DNA of 62,000 nt from Mesostigma viride. Taxonomy: Eukaryota; Streptophyta; Mesostigmatophyceae; Mesostigmatales; Mesostigmataceae. Below the pieces are notes generated by a model. It was not told the DNA's origin. It did not search any database and worked only from the letters and a program-made list of their open reading frames with translations. Position 1 is the first letter of the stretch. Every line of letters starts with the position of its first letter. This document shows, piece by piece, positions 10,701-20,889 of the stretch. A program made the position numbers and the translations under genes. Location of the stretch: assembly GCA_009746045.1 (NCBI GenBank), contig RPFO01000027.1, positions 2,926,109 to 2,988,108 of the forward strand, read 5' to 3'.

Positions 10701-13700
10701 GTGCCGGTTCATTAGAACCATTAAAACAGCATTGTTGGGATAGTGTCACTGACCTAAAATACCTACCTTCACACCATGGCCATCATGATACCATCACATT
10801 CGCATACGTATTGGTAAAAATTATACTAATGGGATGGTCCTTAGCACCGGGACCATCATGATACAATCACATTCGCATAAGTATTGGTAAAACTTATACT
10901 AATGGGATGGTCCTTAGCACCGGGACCATCGTGATACCATCACATTCGCATAAGTATATATATGTATATAACAATTGAAAGAAACAATTGCGGATCACTG
11001 CCTGCCTAGCTTGCTTAAGGCATGGTCCGCCGACACACAAGCTGACATCATCCTAAATTAAGTAACACCGGCATGCGTCACACGCCGGCCTGAACAGTGC
11101 TGAAAACGCAACTACAAACAACGTGGCCACGCACCCCCAGGCTAGTGCGTTAACCGTACAAGTAGTTGTACAAGGTTCCCAAGACTGACAAACATAAAAC
11201 TCGCCCATCGACCCCTTGGGCCGGTCTGAATCCACTATACAATAATTAATCACGACTCACTAAAGAACCCAAATCAGTCAAAGATTGGTTAAGCAACCAG
11301 CCGACCCTACAGGTCCCCAGCTAACCTCAGCTGGTGCAACCAAATACGAATCTTTGCAAGTAAGTTGTATAAAACCTACTGTTAATTTTCTCGGACCTCT
11401 AATTAATAGCCACCGACCCTTATAAACAACCGGGTCATCCAAGGAAAATTCAGGCGAACATGAAACCCTTTGTACAGATCGAATTAGTCAGCCCATGTCG
11501 CAGACACCCTTCCACATGCAGGCCAAGGCATAGCGGCCCTATCTTTCCCGCATGCGTTAATTAAACTATACTCAGAGAAAACTGAAAACTTAAACTAATG
11601 GGATGGTCCTTAACACCGGGGCCATCATGATACCATCACATTATAAGTATTGGTAAGTGCTTGCATATTAATCCTGTCACGTGAAGACTACTAGTCTTGT
11701 ATTGTCCTACTCATGCCACCAAATTTTGGTCTTGTCGGGAACGTCATAATACTGCCGCCGTAGTCAGGCCATCATGTTACCATCTCTCATATATTTCTAT
11801 TCTCATATATTACTTGCTCTCATATATTCCCATGATAACGTGGCCATCATGTAGGACTGCTGTATTCGTAGTAGCATCCATCATGTCAAAACCGTGGTTC
11901 TCTGAACATAGTTTCTTTATAGTGAGATGGAAGGGTAGCCGCTACCATTATTTCAACACCAGTTTACAGGTCTGCCAAGCCGGCCGGTATTGCATTTCTG
12001 CCATGTCGAAGCCATCGAAGAGATCCTTGCGCACTGACACTCCCTCTACGACTAGGGCTTCGCAAGGCAGCCCCCGTTTCCATGGAACCCTCCCCCGTTG
12101 AAGGGGGCCTTCCTCGCGAAGCCCGAAGACCTTTTGTTTAGGCGTGTGTTGGTCTGCGAGGTGGTGCTCAAGTAGAAACAGTGCTAGGTCATGGCAGGTG
12201 ACCGCGCAGGTGATGGATGTAAGTAGAAACAGAGCTAGGTCATGGCAGGAGACAGCGCAGGTGATGGATGTAAGTAGAAACAGTGCTAGGTCATGGCAGG
12301 TGACAGCGCAGGTGATGGATGTAAGTAGAAACAGTGCTAGGTCATGGCAGGTGACAGCGCAGGTGATGGATGTCAGCTTGTGTGCTTGGACCGCCCACGA
12401 AGCGCCTGTGGAAAAGTACAGAGTATCATGGTTAAGGAGATCACCTGGGGGACTACTGCGAGAGGTCCAGTCGTTGCTGCCAACACACCTAGCACCGTTA
12501 TGCTGCCAATGTACCGGCATGTTCTCCCCCCTGACAGAGGCGCTCCTTGGTTTTCATCTATATCCTTTTGGTGTTTTCGTTACTATGGACTATCCATGTC
12601 TTTGTTACTATTCCATCATCCATGTTTTCCAGTGATAGTTTACTGTGTTTTCTTCCACTGATGAATATTACAGTTTTCTCCAGTTATTATTTGTTATGTT
12701 TTTTTTCTTTCAGTTTGGTACAAGTATAATATCCCATTTAGCTCCATTGAGGGTGATTCCTCTTTTTGAATGGGGTATTTATTTTCATTGAGGGTGATTC
12801 CTCGTGTTAAATGGGGTACTTGTTTCCATTGAGGGTGATTCCTCGTGTTAAATGGGGTACTTGTTTCCATTGAGGGTGATTCCTTATGTTGAATGGGGTA
12901 CTTATTTCCATTGAGGGTAATTCCTCATGTTAAATGGGGTACTTATTTCCATTGAGGGTGATTCCTCATGTTAAATGGGGTATTTATTTCCACTGAGGGT
13001 GATTCCTCGTGTTAAATGGCGGGAGAGCAATCGAAGCAGTGGTGCTTACCACTGGACACTCCTGGCCGCTAGGACCCCCTGCCCTGATCACGCGAGGTTG
13101 TTTTTAGCTAATACGTCTAGGTCTCGATGAATGGCAGCCAGCCATAATTTTTTATGTCCACGGCTGCACATATCCACCTCCACTCATTTCCATCATCCTG
13201 AACGACTCGACAAACACGGATAAGATAACAGCATGCTCGAGCTTCCATGGTCCGCATTCTTCCAGATTTCTGGCCTGAGCTGGTTGTCTCTTTGATAAAT
13301 TGCCATGTTCATGTGTTCATGGCTGTCGGCGGGCAGTGACACTGGGGCTGTGGGTTGCTCATGGCAAGGGGGGGGGGCGGGGCGGCGGGGGGTTCATGGG
13401 TATGCTACGTTCCCAACATCCCTTTGCCATATATCTGGATTCGAAACTAGAATATATAGCATGTCCTCAATTGGTTGCTTCGCCACCACCCAGCCTTCAT
13501 GGCCGCTGCACGCTTCCACCGGTGTGCTCATCTTGTTCCATCGCCCGTCACCACTCCCTCATATTGTGCCATCGGCCATCACGACTCCCTCATATTATGA
13601 CATCATGCGCCTACACCCCCCCCTCTTCCCCCTCCAGCGCAGCATCCCTCGTTGGGAGGCCGCGGCATCGTTGTGGCGCGACGTTCGACAGTCATCCCCC

Positions 13701-16700
13701 GGTACGGCGCCACCTCTCTTCCACGTGCGGTGCGAGCGCAACCGCCACCTGGCCAAGAAGGGGCTCAAGTCTCCGGACGCCTCGCAGGCCCTGGGGTTTG
13801 CGGTCGGGGCGCACTTTGGGTGGCGCGTCTCATGCGAACTCCCGGATCTGGTGGTGGGTGGGTGGTGAACGTTCTGGGTGGGTGGTGAATGTTCTGGGTG
13901 GGTGGCGAATGCTCCAAGATGACCCTATCGTTGTAGTTGTTACATGTGTTCCCTATCTCATGCGAGCGACGCGACCCGGGGGTGGATGTTCCGATCCATT
14001 GTTGACGTGGCTGGTGCATGCTATCATCCTATCCACATTGTTGGTCTCGTGCCGACACCCTGACCCATGGTGAGTGGCTGGTGGGTGGGTGGATGGATGT
14101 GATGCGTCTTGCCACCGCTGGACATGATCGGGTTCGAGAAACAGGGTCTTGACGTGTACTTCCCCCCCACTACCAGACATGTATTGGTCTCGTGGGAGCA
14201 CCTTGACCTGGTGGTGAGTGGGGGGTGGGTGGATGGATGCGATGAGTCTTGCCGACGCTGGATATGATCGGGCTCAGTAATTCAGTACACATCGTCTCGA
14301 CATGTACTGCCCCTCATTGGTCTTGTTCAGTAATTAAGTACATATCTTCTCGACATGTACTGCCCCTCATTGGTCTTGTGTGCGCGCCCTGACCTCGTGG
14401 TGGGAGGTGGGGTACGAGCTAAGCCGTGGTGGTTGCTAACTACTAGGTGTCCCTACCCCGCTGTGGCTCCCGCAGGAGCGCCAGTACTGGTGGGTACTAG
14501 TCGACGAATAGGGGATGTTTGACTGCTATTGCCGATGGGCAGTTGGATACAGTAGCTTGGTACGGGACTTTTGCTGGCTGCCATCCCAGTGAGGATTGGG
14601 ATGGGTTCTCAACATGACGTCAACAATGTCTGTCAATGGCCGTGTAGAATTGTGACCTCCTCCTCCTCCTCCTCCTCCTCCTCCTCCTCCTCCTCCTCCT
14701 CCTCCTCCTCCTCCTCCTCCTCCTCCTCCTCCTCCTCCTCCTCCTCCTCCTCCTCCTCCTCCTCCTCCTCCTCCTCCTCCTCCTCCTCCTCCTCCTCCTC
14801 CTCCTCCTCCTCCTCCTCCTCCTCCTTTTCCTTCTGCTCCTCCAGCAGGTGGACGGCATCATCACCCAAATCATGGATCACTTGTTTTATACTTTTCTAC
14901 ATACTCACTGACTCACAACCATGGGGACTTGGCAGAAATATCTGCCATGTGGACGGCGCCTTTACCGAGTGCATCCTCATGGGCATTGCCAGAATGATTA
15001 TACCATAAGCTCACAGTCACAGTCGCAACCTAGTCAACCCCCACATTCCTGTGGCCTGGCGGGTGTGCATCACGTCCGACCACGTCGCCATACATCACAT
15101 TTAGTCTGCTACTACTATACACACCAGCTGCAAAATGTGAGCTCATATCCACCCAAGCAAATCCATCCGCAATCATGGGACAGCTGCCGTGTGACGGCAA
15201 CATCACCCACCAAATTACCTTGACCAGCATCACGCAAATGATCTAGTGCTGTATGCTGGATCACAATCACAACCAATCCATCGCAACCAACCGCCCTCCT
15301 GTCCCCCCCCTGCCCCACGCTGGAGGCCAGGTGGACGGCATCATCACCGACGGCATCCTCGTGGGCATCATCCTGTTCGACGACGTCCATGACCGTTATG
15401 CCCGCGCCGATGCAGATGTCACCTTCAAGACAAGCTTCAAACCCTCGCTCGCCTACCTGCTGTGCCGGATGGCAGATGTCAGGCCCCACGAGCTCGTATG
15501 CGACCCCATGTGTGGCGCCGGTAAGTCTATGGTCAGAAATAATGAAGAAACCCATGTGTGGCGCCGGTGAGTCTATGGTCAGAAATAATGAAGAAACCCA
15601 TGTGTGGCGCCGGTAAGTCTATGGTCAGAAATAATGAAGAAACCCATGTGTGGCGCCGGTAAGTCTATGGTCAGAAATAATGAAGAAACCCATGTGCGGC
15701 GCCGGTGAGTCTATGGTCAGAAATAATGAAGAAACCCATGTGCGGCGCCGGTGAGTCTATGGTCAGAAATAATGAAGAAACCCATGTGCGGCGCCGGTGA
15801 GTCTATGGTCAGAAATAATGAAGAAACCCATGTGCGGCGCCGGTGAGTCTATGGTCAGAAATAATGAAGAAACCCATGTGCGGCGCCGGTGAGTCTATGG
15901 TCAGAAATAATGAAGAAACCCATGTGCGGCGCCGGTGAGTCTATGGTCAGAAATAATGAAGAAACCCATGTGTGGCGCCGGTGAGTCTATGGTCAGAAAT
16001 AATGAAGAAACCCATGTGCGGCGCCGGTGAGTCTATGGTCAGAAATAATGAAGAAACCCATGTGTGGCGCCGGTGAGTCTATGGTCAGAAATACCGTAGT
16101 GGTCAAGATCACTTTGCGACGAACTACTTTGCGAATCGACCTCGCAAACTGCTTTTCATGGGCTTCATTTTGGGTCACAAAGTTCAAATGTTACCGCGTC
16201 GTGCCTGCACCGTGCCGCACGGCCCCAAGACAGGTCATGAAGTACATGGGCTCTGGCCGCACCGGGCTACTCAGGGCCATGCCCGGCCCTATATTATAAC
16301 TAATCATGAGACTAATCAGTGCATGATGAATCAAAACACTTGGGTAGGCGAGTACCTAATCATTCATTAAGCTGGGTACCAGCCACTGACCATAAACAAG
16401 TCGATGGGCTCGCAAACCTAAAACTTTGCCTCCATTTTGGGTCGCAAACTATAAATTTCACCCTGTTTTTGGGTCGCAAAGTAGGTTCGTCGCAAAGTGA
16501 TCTTGACCACTACGGTAACTAAGAAACCCATGTGTGGCGCCGGTAAGTCTATGGTCATTCGAAATAATATATGCGGCGCCTGTGAGTTACTGAGATCAAG
16601 GATGTGCGGCGCTGGCAAGCAAGTATTGTTGAGAATCGTGTGCGGCGCTGGTGTGTTGGGTGCGATGATAAAATCACCACATGCGCGGTGCCGGTTAGCA

Positions 16701-19700
16701 ACTAACGTTGAGAATCGTGTTCGGCCCTGGTAAGTTTGTAAAACTGCAGAATCTGTGGCGGCGGTTATTAATAGATTAAAGATGACCCGATGTGTGGCGC
16801 CAGTGAGTAACGGTTACTAAAAGTCATGTGGGGCGCCGGTAAGGTATTAATGGTAAGATATTAGTCACTGAAGATCACCTATTAAGGAAAGGTTTCCTTG
16901 TTGTTTGGACGCCAGCAAGCCGCGCCCCGGTATGCGTGGGCGCTGGTATTAGGGAAGGGACATACTAGTACTGATTAAAGACTAAAGCCTAATGAATAGG
17001 CACGTGTTTCTAGAAAGTTGTTGCAAGAATCGTGCCAACTACTGCAGGACAGGAAAATAGTTTGGTACCATACCGGATTCGAACACAGGACCTCTTGCAT
17101 GATTTCGCAGTATATACAACTGGATATTCTACAGGACTGTATACACAACTACATATACTACAGGTCAGTTTATACAACTACATATACTACAGGACTGGAT
17201 CATTGGTCTTTAAACAACGTGGTGACTACACTAAGGTCGAGGCATCACTATGGTCTTGCCAGTAACGCCGATGGCAGCTTCATGATCATGCTAGTGGCAA
17301 CGGCAGAAAGGGCATAAGAACCGTCCTTGTGAAGGAAAATTTGGCTGCTTCTGCCATGGACGTGGCCGTGGTGGCGACAGGCTATGCTACCTATGATGGG
17401 TTTAATAGGGACAAAGTCTTATTAGTAGGGATTAGGTCTTATTATGCCGGCTGTCGTGATTGGCTTATGGTGACGGCGATGTGTGTTTGAGAAGCAGCGG
17501 TTCCTGCTCTTCTAGTAATAATGATGTCCTTTGCTACCTGGTGTGCGGCCTATCATGGTGGTGACGTCTCTTTCTTTCATGCTTCTGCTGTTCCCCGTTC
17601 CTTCCTCTTCTTCCAATACGCCCAGTTGCTCTTGTTCCTCCATGTATGGGCACCACCACCACCACCACCACCACCACCACCACCACCACCACCACCACCA
17701 CCACCACCACCACCACCACCACCACCACCACCACCACCACCACCACCACCACCACCACCACCAGGGACCATCCCCCTGGAGGCGGCGCTGGGTGCCGGCG
17801 CGGTGACTCTGTCAGGTGATGTGGCGGCTGACGCGTTGATGGTAGCCAGTGCCAACGTGGGCGTGTTCGTGGATGGTAGTCGTCCGCTTCCTGCCCAATC
17901 ATCATCGTTACCATCACCATCACCGTCATCATTACCACCGCTGCCATCATCACTACCACCGCCATCCTCATCCTCATCACCGTCATCATTACCACCGCTG
18001 CCATCATCACTACCACCGCCATCCTCATCCTCATCACCGTCATCATTACCACCGCTGCCATCATCCTCATCCTCATCACCATCATCATTACCACCACCAC
18101 CATCGTCGTCACCACCACCATCATCATCACCATCGCATCCGCCAGCATCGTCAAGCCAGGATCTGGGCCAGCGCACGGGGCCAGATGCCGGTCACGGCGG
18201 GGTTCACGGCGATGGCCCGGGCGGTGGCCAGGACAATGGCACAGGTGGCGGTGGCCGGGGGTGGCACCGTCATCGCTCTGGCGCACGCAACGCGGGGCAG
18301 CGGCAAGTATCAACGAGGGCGGGGCAAGTGTCGAAGGACGGGCAACCCTCGCAAGGTCAAGTGGCAGAGTGCACGCAGGATGAGCCGATGCCATGGGGCG
18401 AGGCTGCCTGCTGCAGGGTGCCAGAACAAAGGCCAAAGGGGTTGTCCCTGCGAAGTTTAGCGGTGGATTGCAATGCCGGCGCCTCCCACGATGATATCAC
18501 GGGATGCCAGCAGGACGGCTCGTTGCTGTCTGGCGCAGCAGCCGGCGGTAGTGTGGCGAACTCCAGCCTGATGGAGGGGATGGGTGTCACAGTCGCGCGC
18601 AGGAGACTCAACGGTAGCGGCGCACGTTGTGCTGATGTCGATGGTGGCAACGCCGGTGCATCTGACCTCTGTGCTGGCAGCGGCGCTACCATCATCACTG
18701 ATGTGGATGCTGGAGGTGCTGCAGTGATCGGTGATGCCAATGCTGGCGGCTGTGCGGGTATTCATGACCGCGTAGGGCACGACATGGCCCCAGGACAGCC
18801 AAGGAGGCGGTCAATGGGGCAGATATATGCGCTCACCAATGTGCATGCAAGTGGGTACACAAGTGGGCACACAAGTGGGCGGCCCGGCGGGCCCATGTGC
18901 ACCCCTCCCCCCGCCAGCAAAATTGCGGAGCTGTGTCAATGGAATGCGACGCTTGGCCAGCCCTTCCTGCGCGACGGCGTGGTTGACGTGGTGATCTCAG
19001 ACCTGCCCTTTGGTGTGCGTCACGGCAAGCCCTGCGAGCTGCGGCGACTGTACTTCAAATTCCTGGAGGTGAGGCGATTAGCGGAAATAACTCAGGGATT
19101 GATTACGATAACAGTATGTGTAGTGGTGTTGCCTAGTCAATAGAGTATGGCAAGCCCTGCGAGCAGCGGGGATTATACTTCAAGTTCCTGGAGGTGAGGT
19201 GATTTGCGGAAATAACTCCATAAATTGCATGCTGTAATTGTTGATAATAGGCTAATAGCCTGCCTAGGTAATAGAGTAGGGAAGACCGTGCGAGCTGCCA
19301 CCGCTGTAGTTCAGGTTTTGGAAGTGAGCTGTACTAACAAGTAGGGTACGTATTGGGTAGAGTGCTGGCAGGGAATCATGGGCCATGCAACAGCATGGGC
19401 AAGCATTCCATTATAGCGTGCGTGCACACGCTGGCATTCGCGCGCATGGCATCGCTGCGGCGTTTCTGGTTTGTATGTGGTGGTTCAGGGTATAGGGGTT
19501 TAGGTTTAGGACCTCAAACCGTTAGGATGTAGGGTTAAGCGTAACCAGTTTGTGTCTCGGATGCACACTCTTCTCTTGCACTGTCGAGGGGAAAGCGTGC
19601 AAGGCATCACCAGGAAAGCGCTGCGGCGGATCTATTTCGGGTCGCTAGAGGCATGTAATTGGATGCTGTTGCGTGGTGCTTCCCGTAGTGCTTGATGACC

Positions 19701-20404
19701 CGTATGTGAGGGCTCCGCATTCCTCGAGGCGGGGTGCGCGCTGATGTCAGCAGGCCAAGGTTATAATGCAGTCATACGCCCTTTAATCTTTATACTCTGT
19801 CACTGGCTAGTTGTCTTGCTGGAATGCCACCAGTCGCGTGTTGATAAACTAGTAAAAAAGGGAACGAAACTTGGCAGGGGCATCTATGCATCTGGACTGG
19901 CAAACATCCAGCAAACCCTCCCTGATACACATGCCTGCATGACCTGAGGTCAGCGCATTGTTACTATCGAAGTCCTTACTTGATGCTAAGCAAGCTCTTC
20001 AGTGCATATCAGTCTTTGCCAGTTCTCCGCTGCTCCCCAGCGGGATCTCTTTGTCTTGAGTAATTAATATCAGTCTTTGTTGTCAAAAGTAAGGTATGAA
20101 CTATCCTACTCTTTATGCATTAGTATGGCGTAAATGTTCATGCGCCGTGACCCATGGAACTCATCATCGGTTTCATTCAATTTAGCCCAATTGCTTGGAT
20201 GTTTTTTTCCGCCCTTTTCGTACTCAGCAGGTGGTGCAAGCGGTCCTGTGCCCGGGTGGCCGTGCGGTGTTGCTGACCATCTGCAAGCACTTGATAAAAG
20301 AGGCTGCGGAGAGGTGCCGCCAACTCACGGTGGACAAGCTGCTTGAGGATGTGGACGTGGGCGGTTTCCTTGCCGTCATTGTGGTGCTGCGCAAGGCCAC
20401 TTAG
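7730..20404 (+). CDS. THUMPD3: THUMPD3/Trm14-like tRNA (guanine-N2)-methyltransferase, at least six exons
   Basis: Predicted to methylate a tRNA guanine at N2 using S-adenosylmethionine; animal THUMPD3 works with TRMT112. Exons: 7730-7912 (TTRGLEAYCASEV, N-terminal region), 8591-8821 (RVRSITTVCAW), 13638-13850 (THUMP domain, HVRCERN...ALGFAVGAHFGW), 15331-15520 (ILVGIILFDD, FKPSLAYLL, SAM motif DPMCGAG), 17765-19068 (TIPLEAALGAGA, then DVVISDLPFG, the catalytic DLPF motif) and 20231-20404 (PGGRAVLLT to stop). Splice phases agree at every junction (0,0,0,1,0). The summed product is about 764 aa against about 500 for the animal protein. The excess is a roughly 350-residue low-complexity insertion between motif I and DLPFG (17866-18915), unless an unrecognised intron lies there. 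The start is uncertain: Met 7730 is in frame, but CAG at 7757-7759 could be an acceptor for an earlier exon. Confidence 0.85.
7945..7971 (+). repeat. Copy of exon 1 3' edge and donor
   Basis: GATGTACGTGACGGT closely repeats the exon end and 5' splice site at 7900-7914 (AATGTACGTGACGGT), 55 bp downstream inside the intron. Confidence 0.7.
8833..9005. repeat. Tandem repeat, about 27 bp
   Basis: Units containing ATCTATTAGATAATCCTTG and ending in TGCCACC or TACCACC are repeated about six times just inside intron 2 of the methyltransferase gene. The first unit is slightly diverged. Confidence 0.85.
9044..9077 (+). repeat. Copy of exon 2 3' edge and donor
   Basis: This 34-bp stretch repeats 8801-8835, the end of exon 2 plus its GTAGGG donor, with one small deletion. 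It lies directly after the 27-bp array, so the array sits between two copies of the same exon border. Confidence 0.85.
9078..10770. repeat. Intron 2: AT-rich and 50-bp direct repeats
   Basis: 9420-9565 carries irregular copies of ATAGATGTAATAGAATAT. A segment with CACGTGACTGTATTGCGTGG and the following ACCAATAAG occurs at about 9830-9865 and again at 9890-9925. No exon-like coding sequence was recognised; exons at 8821 and 13638 join directly by homology. Confidence 0.6.
10771..11660. repeat. Intron 2: dispersed repeat, about 75 bp
   Basis: A unit containing CATCATGATACCATCACATT and ACTAATGGGATGGTCCTTA occurs about three times in tandem at 10785-10970 and once more, shortened, at 11594-11658. 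The stretch between has no recognised feature. Confidence 0.75.
12170..12380. repeat. Intron 2: about 51-bp tandem repeat with donor-like motif
   Basis: Four units run AGTAGAAACAGTGCTAGG, TCATGGCAGGTGACAGCGC, AGGTGATGGATGTA. Most copies contain ATGTAAGTA, which fits a 5' splice consensus, and GCAGGTGA. The period is divisible by three, so the array stays open in several frames and should not be taken for a gene. Confidence 0.85.
12743..13018. repeat. Intron 2: 41-bp tandem repeat
   Basis: About seven units containing TTGAGGGTGATTCCTC and AAATGGGGTACTT. Units differ by a few substitutions. Confidence 0.9.
13851..14420 (+). repeat. Intron 3: decayed copies of the exon 3 donor edge
   Basis: The exon ends CCCGGATCTG followed by GTGGTGGGTGGGTGG. 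Related edges recur at about 14060-14092 (CCCATGGTGAGTGGC), 14200-14235 (GACCTGGTGGTGAGTGG) and 14388-14412 (GACCTCGTGGTGGGAGG). Most are preceded by a similar TCTCGTG segment and followed by GGGTGGATGGATG. Short tandem GTTCTGGGTGGGTGG units fill 13860-13912. Confidence 0.6.
14659..14840. repeat. (TCC)n microsatellite, about 55 copies
   Basis: A pure TCC run from about 14659 to 14825 ends in a pyrimidine-rich tract and TCCAGCAG. The sequence directly after it copies the 5' edge of exon 4. Polyserine, polyarginine and polyglutamate reading frames here are by-products. Confidence 0.95.
14842..14990 (+). repeat. Copies of exon 4 5' edge with acceptor
   Basis: 14845-14865 is identical over 21 bases to the true acceptor and exon start at 15328-15348 (core GGTGGACGGCATCATCACC). 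A second, weaker copy at 14949-14985 reads VDGAFTECILMGI against VDGIITDGILVGI in the exon. Both lie upstream of the real exon within intron 3. Confidence 0.8.
15500..16091 (+). repeat. 46-bp minisatellite of an exon end plus 5' splice site, 13 copies
   Basis: Unit 1 is the real end of exon 4 (CCCATGTGTGGCGCCG) plus its donor GTAAGT at 15521. The 46-bp unit, including intron sequence CTATGGTCAGAAATAATG, then repeats to 16091. All 13 copies retain GTAAGT or GTGAGT after GGCGCCG. The period is not a multiple of three, so the frame changes from copy to copy. Several copies show TGCGGC instead of TGTGGC, suggesting sub-block expansion. Confidence 0.95.
16094..16515. mobile_element. MITE-like DNA transposon with 31-bp terminal inverted repeats
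   Basis: CCGTAGTGGTCAAGATCACT at the left end is exactly inverted at the right end, and the match runs over 31 bp into TTGCGACGAAC. TA dinucleotides at 16092-16093 and 16516-16517 would be the target duplication, as for Tc1/mariner-type elements. GGGTCGCAAA-type motifs recur inside the right half. There is no transposase frame. It sits within the donor minisatellite, whose unit resumes at 16520. Confidence 0.8.
16516..16945 (+). repeat. Decayed continuation of the 46-bp donor array
   Basis: 16520-16555 is a near-perfect unit. After it, TGCGGCGCC-like cores followed by GTGAGT, GCAAGC, GTGTGT, GTAAGT, GTGAGT, GTAAGG or similar recur at about 16570, 16605, 16643, 16725, 16792 and 16830, at irregular spacing. 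Similarity to the unit generally falls with distance. Confidence 0.75.
17041..17215 (-). other. tRNA-like B-box remnant and short repeats
   Basis: On the minus strand 17041-17098 contains GTGTTCGAATCCGG followed by TATGGTACCA, resembling the T-arm and 3' end of a tRNA. No matching 5' half is present, so it is at most a pseudogene or SINE relic. At 17115-17195 a TATACAACTACATATACTAC unit is repeated about three times. Confidence 0.35.
17652..17764 (+). repeat. (CCA)n microsatellite abutting a splice acceptor
   Basis: About 37 CCA units run straight into CAG at 17762-17764, the acceptor of the exon that starts GGACCATCCCCCTGGAG. The repeat takes the place of the usual polypyrimidine tract. The polyproline reading frame continuing from it is intronic by homology and phase. 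Confidence 0.9.
17895..18140 (+). repeat. Low-complexity repeat inside the methyltransferase exon
   Basis: Imperfect repeats of TCATTACCACCGCTGCCATC and related CAT/CCA/TCC units encode a serine-proline-rich stretch in the frame of the exon. A 57-bp higher-order unit is duplicated (about 17927-18050). It is the first part of the insertion between the SAM-binding motif and DLPFG. Confidence 0.8.
19069..19335 (+). repeat. Two copies of the exon 5 3' edge and donor
   Basis: The exon end GGCAAGCCCTGCGAGCTGCG through TTCCTGGAGGTGAGG (19024-19073) recurs at 19148-19203 with few changes, including GGAGGTGAGG and the following TTGCGGAAATAACTC. It recurs a third time, strongly decayed, at 19274-19325 (GACCGTGCGAGCTGCC ... 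GGAAGTGAG). Confidence 0.85.
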
Positions 20405-20885
20405 TAGCTCTAGTTAGTAACATAACTCAAATGCTTTGCGATGGCTACCCCGATTAGCTAATAAATAGCATGCGACTGTGTCACGTGAGCCTGTGGCCTG
20501 GGCTACCTGCATGGTTGAGTGCACCTTGCAATGAGATAATCATCTGGCATACCCGTTGGAAAGTAGTAGTCGTTGATGGGGCATTTTGTCTTGATGGCCG
20601 AGGAAACATTGTGAGGTAATTTAAATTTCACGTCTTTGGAGATCGACAAAGAAAGTTTCTAGGCAATGGTTTCTAAAGTGGTGACTGTGAGTGAAACCAG
20701 CTTTGCAACCGTTCAAAGGGTTAGCTGGATGAACATACCAGCTTAGAGGAATGGTTGTCTCGCGTAAAATATTACTACACTTGCCCCCGTTTGGGGACTG
20801 GACACACATATAACTCATCAATTAAAAGAACGCAATTACATCATGTGACCATGATGCTGTCAACTGTTTGGATTCAGATCGTGTG
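20405..20885. other. 3' flank of the methyltransferase gene
   Basis: No gene or repeat was recognised. The polyadenylation site should lie here; I could not identify a reliable signal. Confidence 0.4.
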
Positions 20886-20889
20886 ACCA

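Noticed and set aside
13300-13637. Upstream extension of the THUMP exon to 13305
   Set aside because: The frame is open, but the sequence before 13638 is low in similarity, follows a G-run, and a good CCTCCAG acceptor precedes 13638 with the right phase.
14620-14881. Poly-Arg, poly-Glu and poly-Ser frames
   Set aside because: Products of the (TCC)n run, with no non-repeat domain attached.
15500-16091. CRISPR array
   Set aside because: The 46-bp units are contiguous copies without unique spacers, in eukaryotic DNA, and begin inside an exon.
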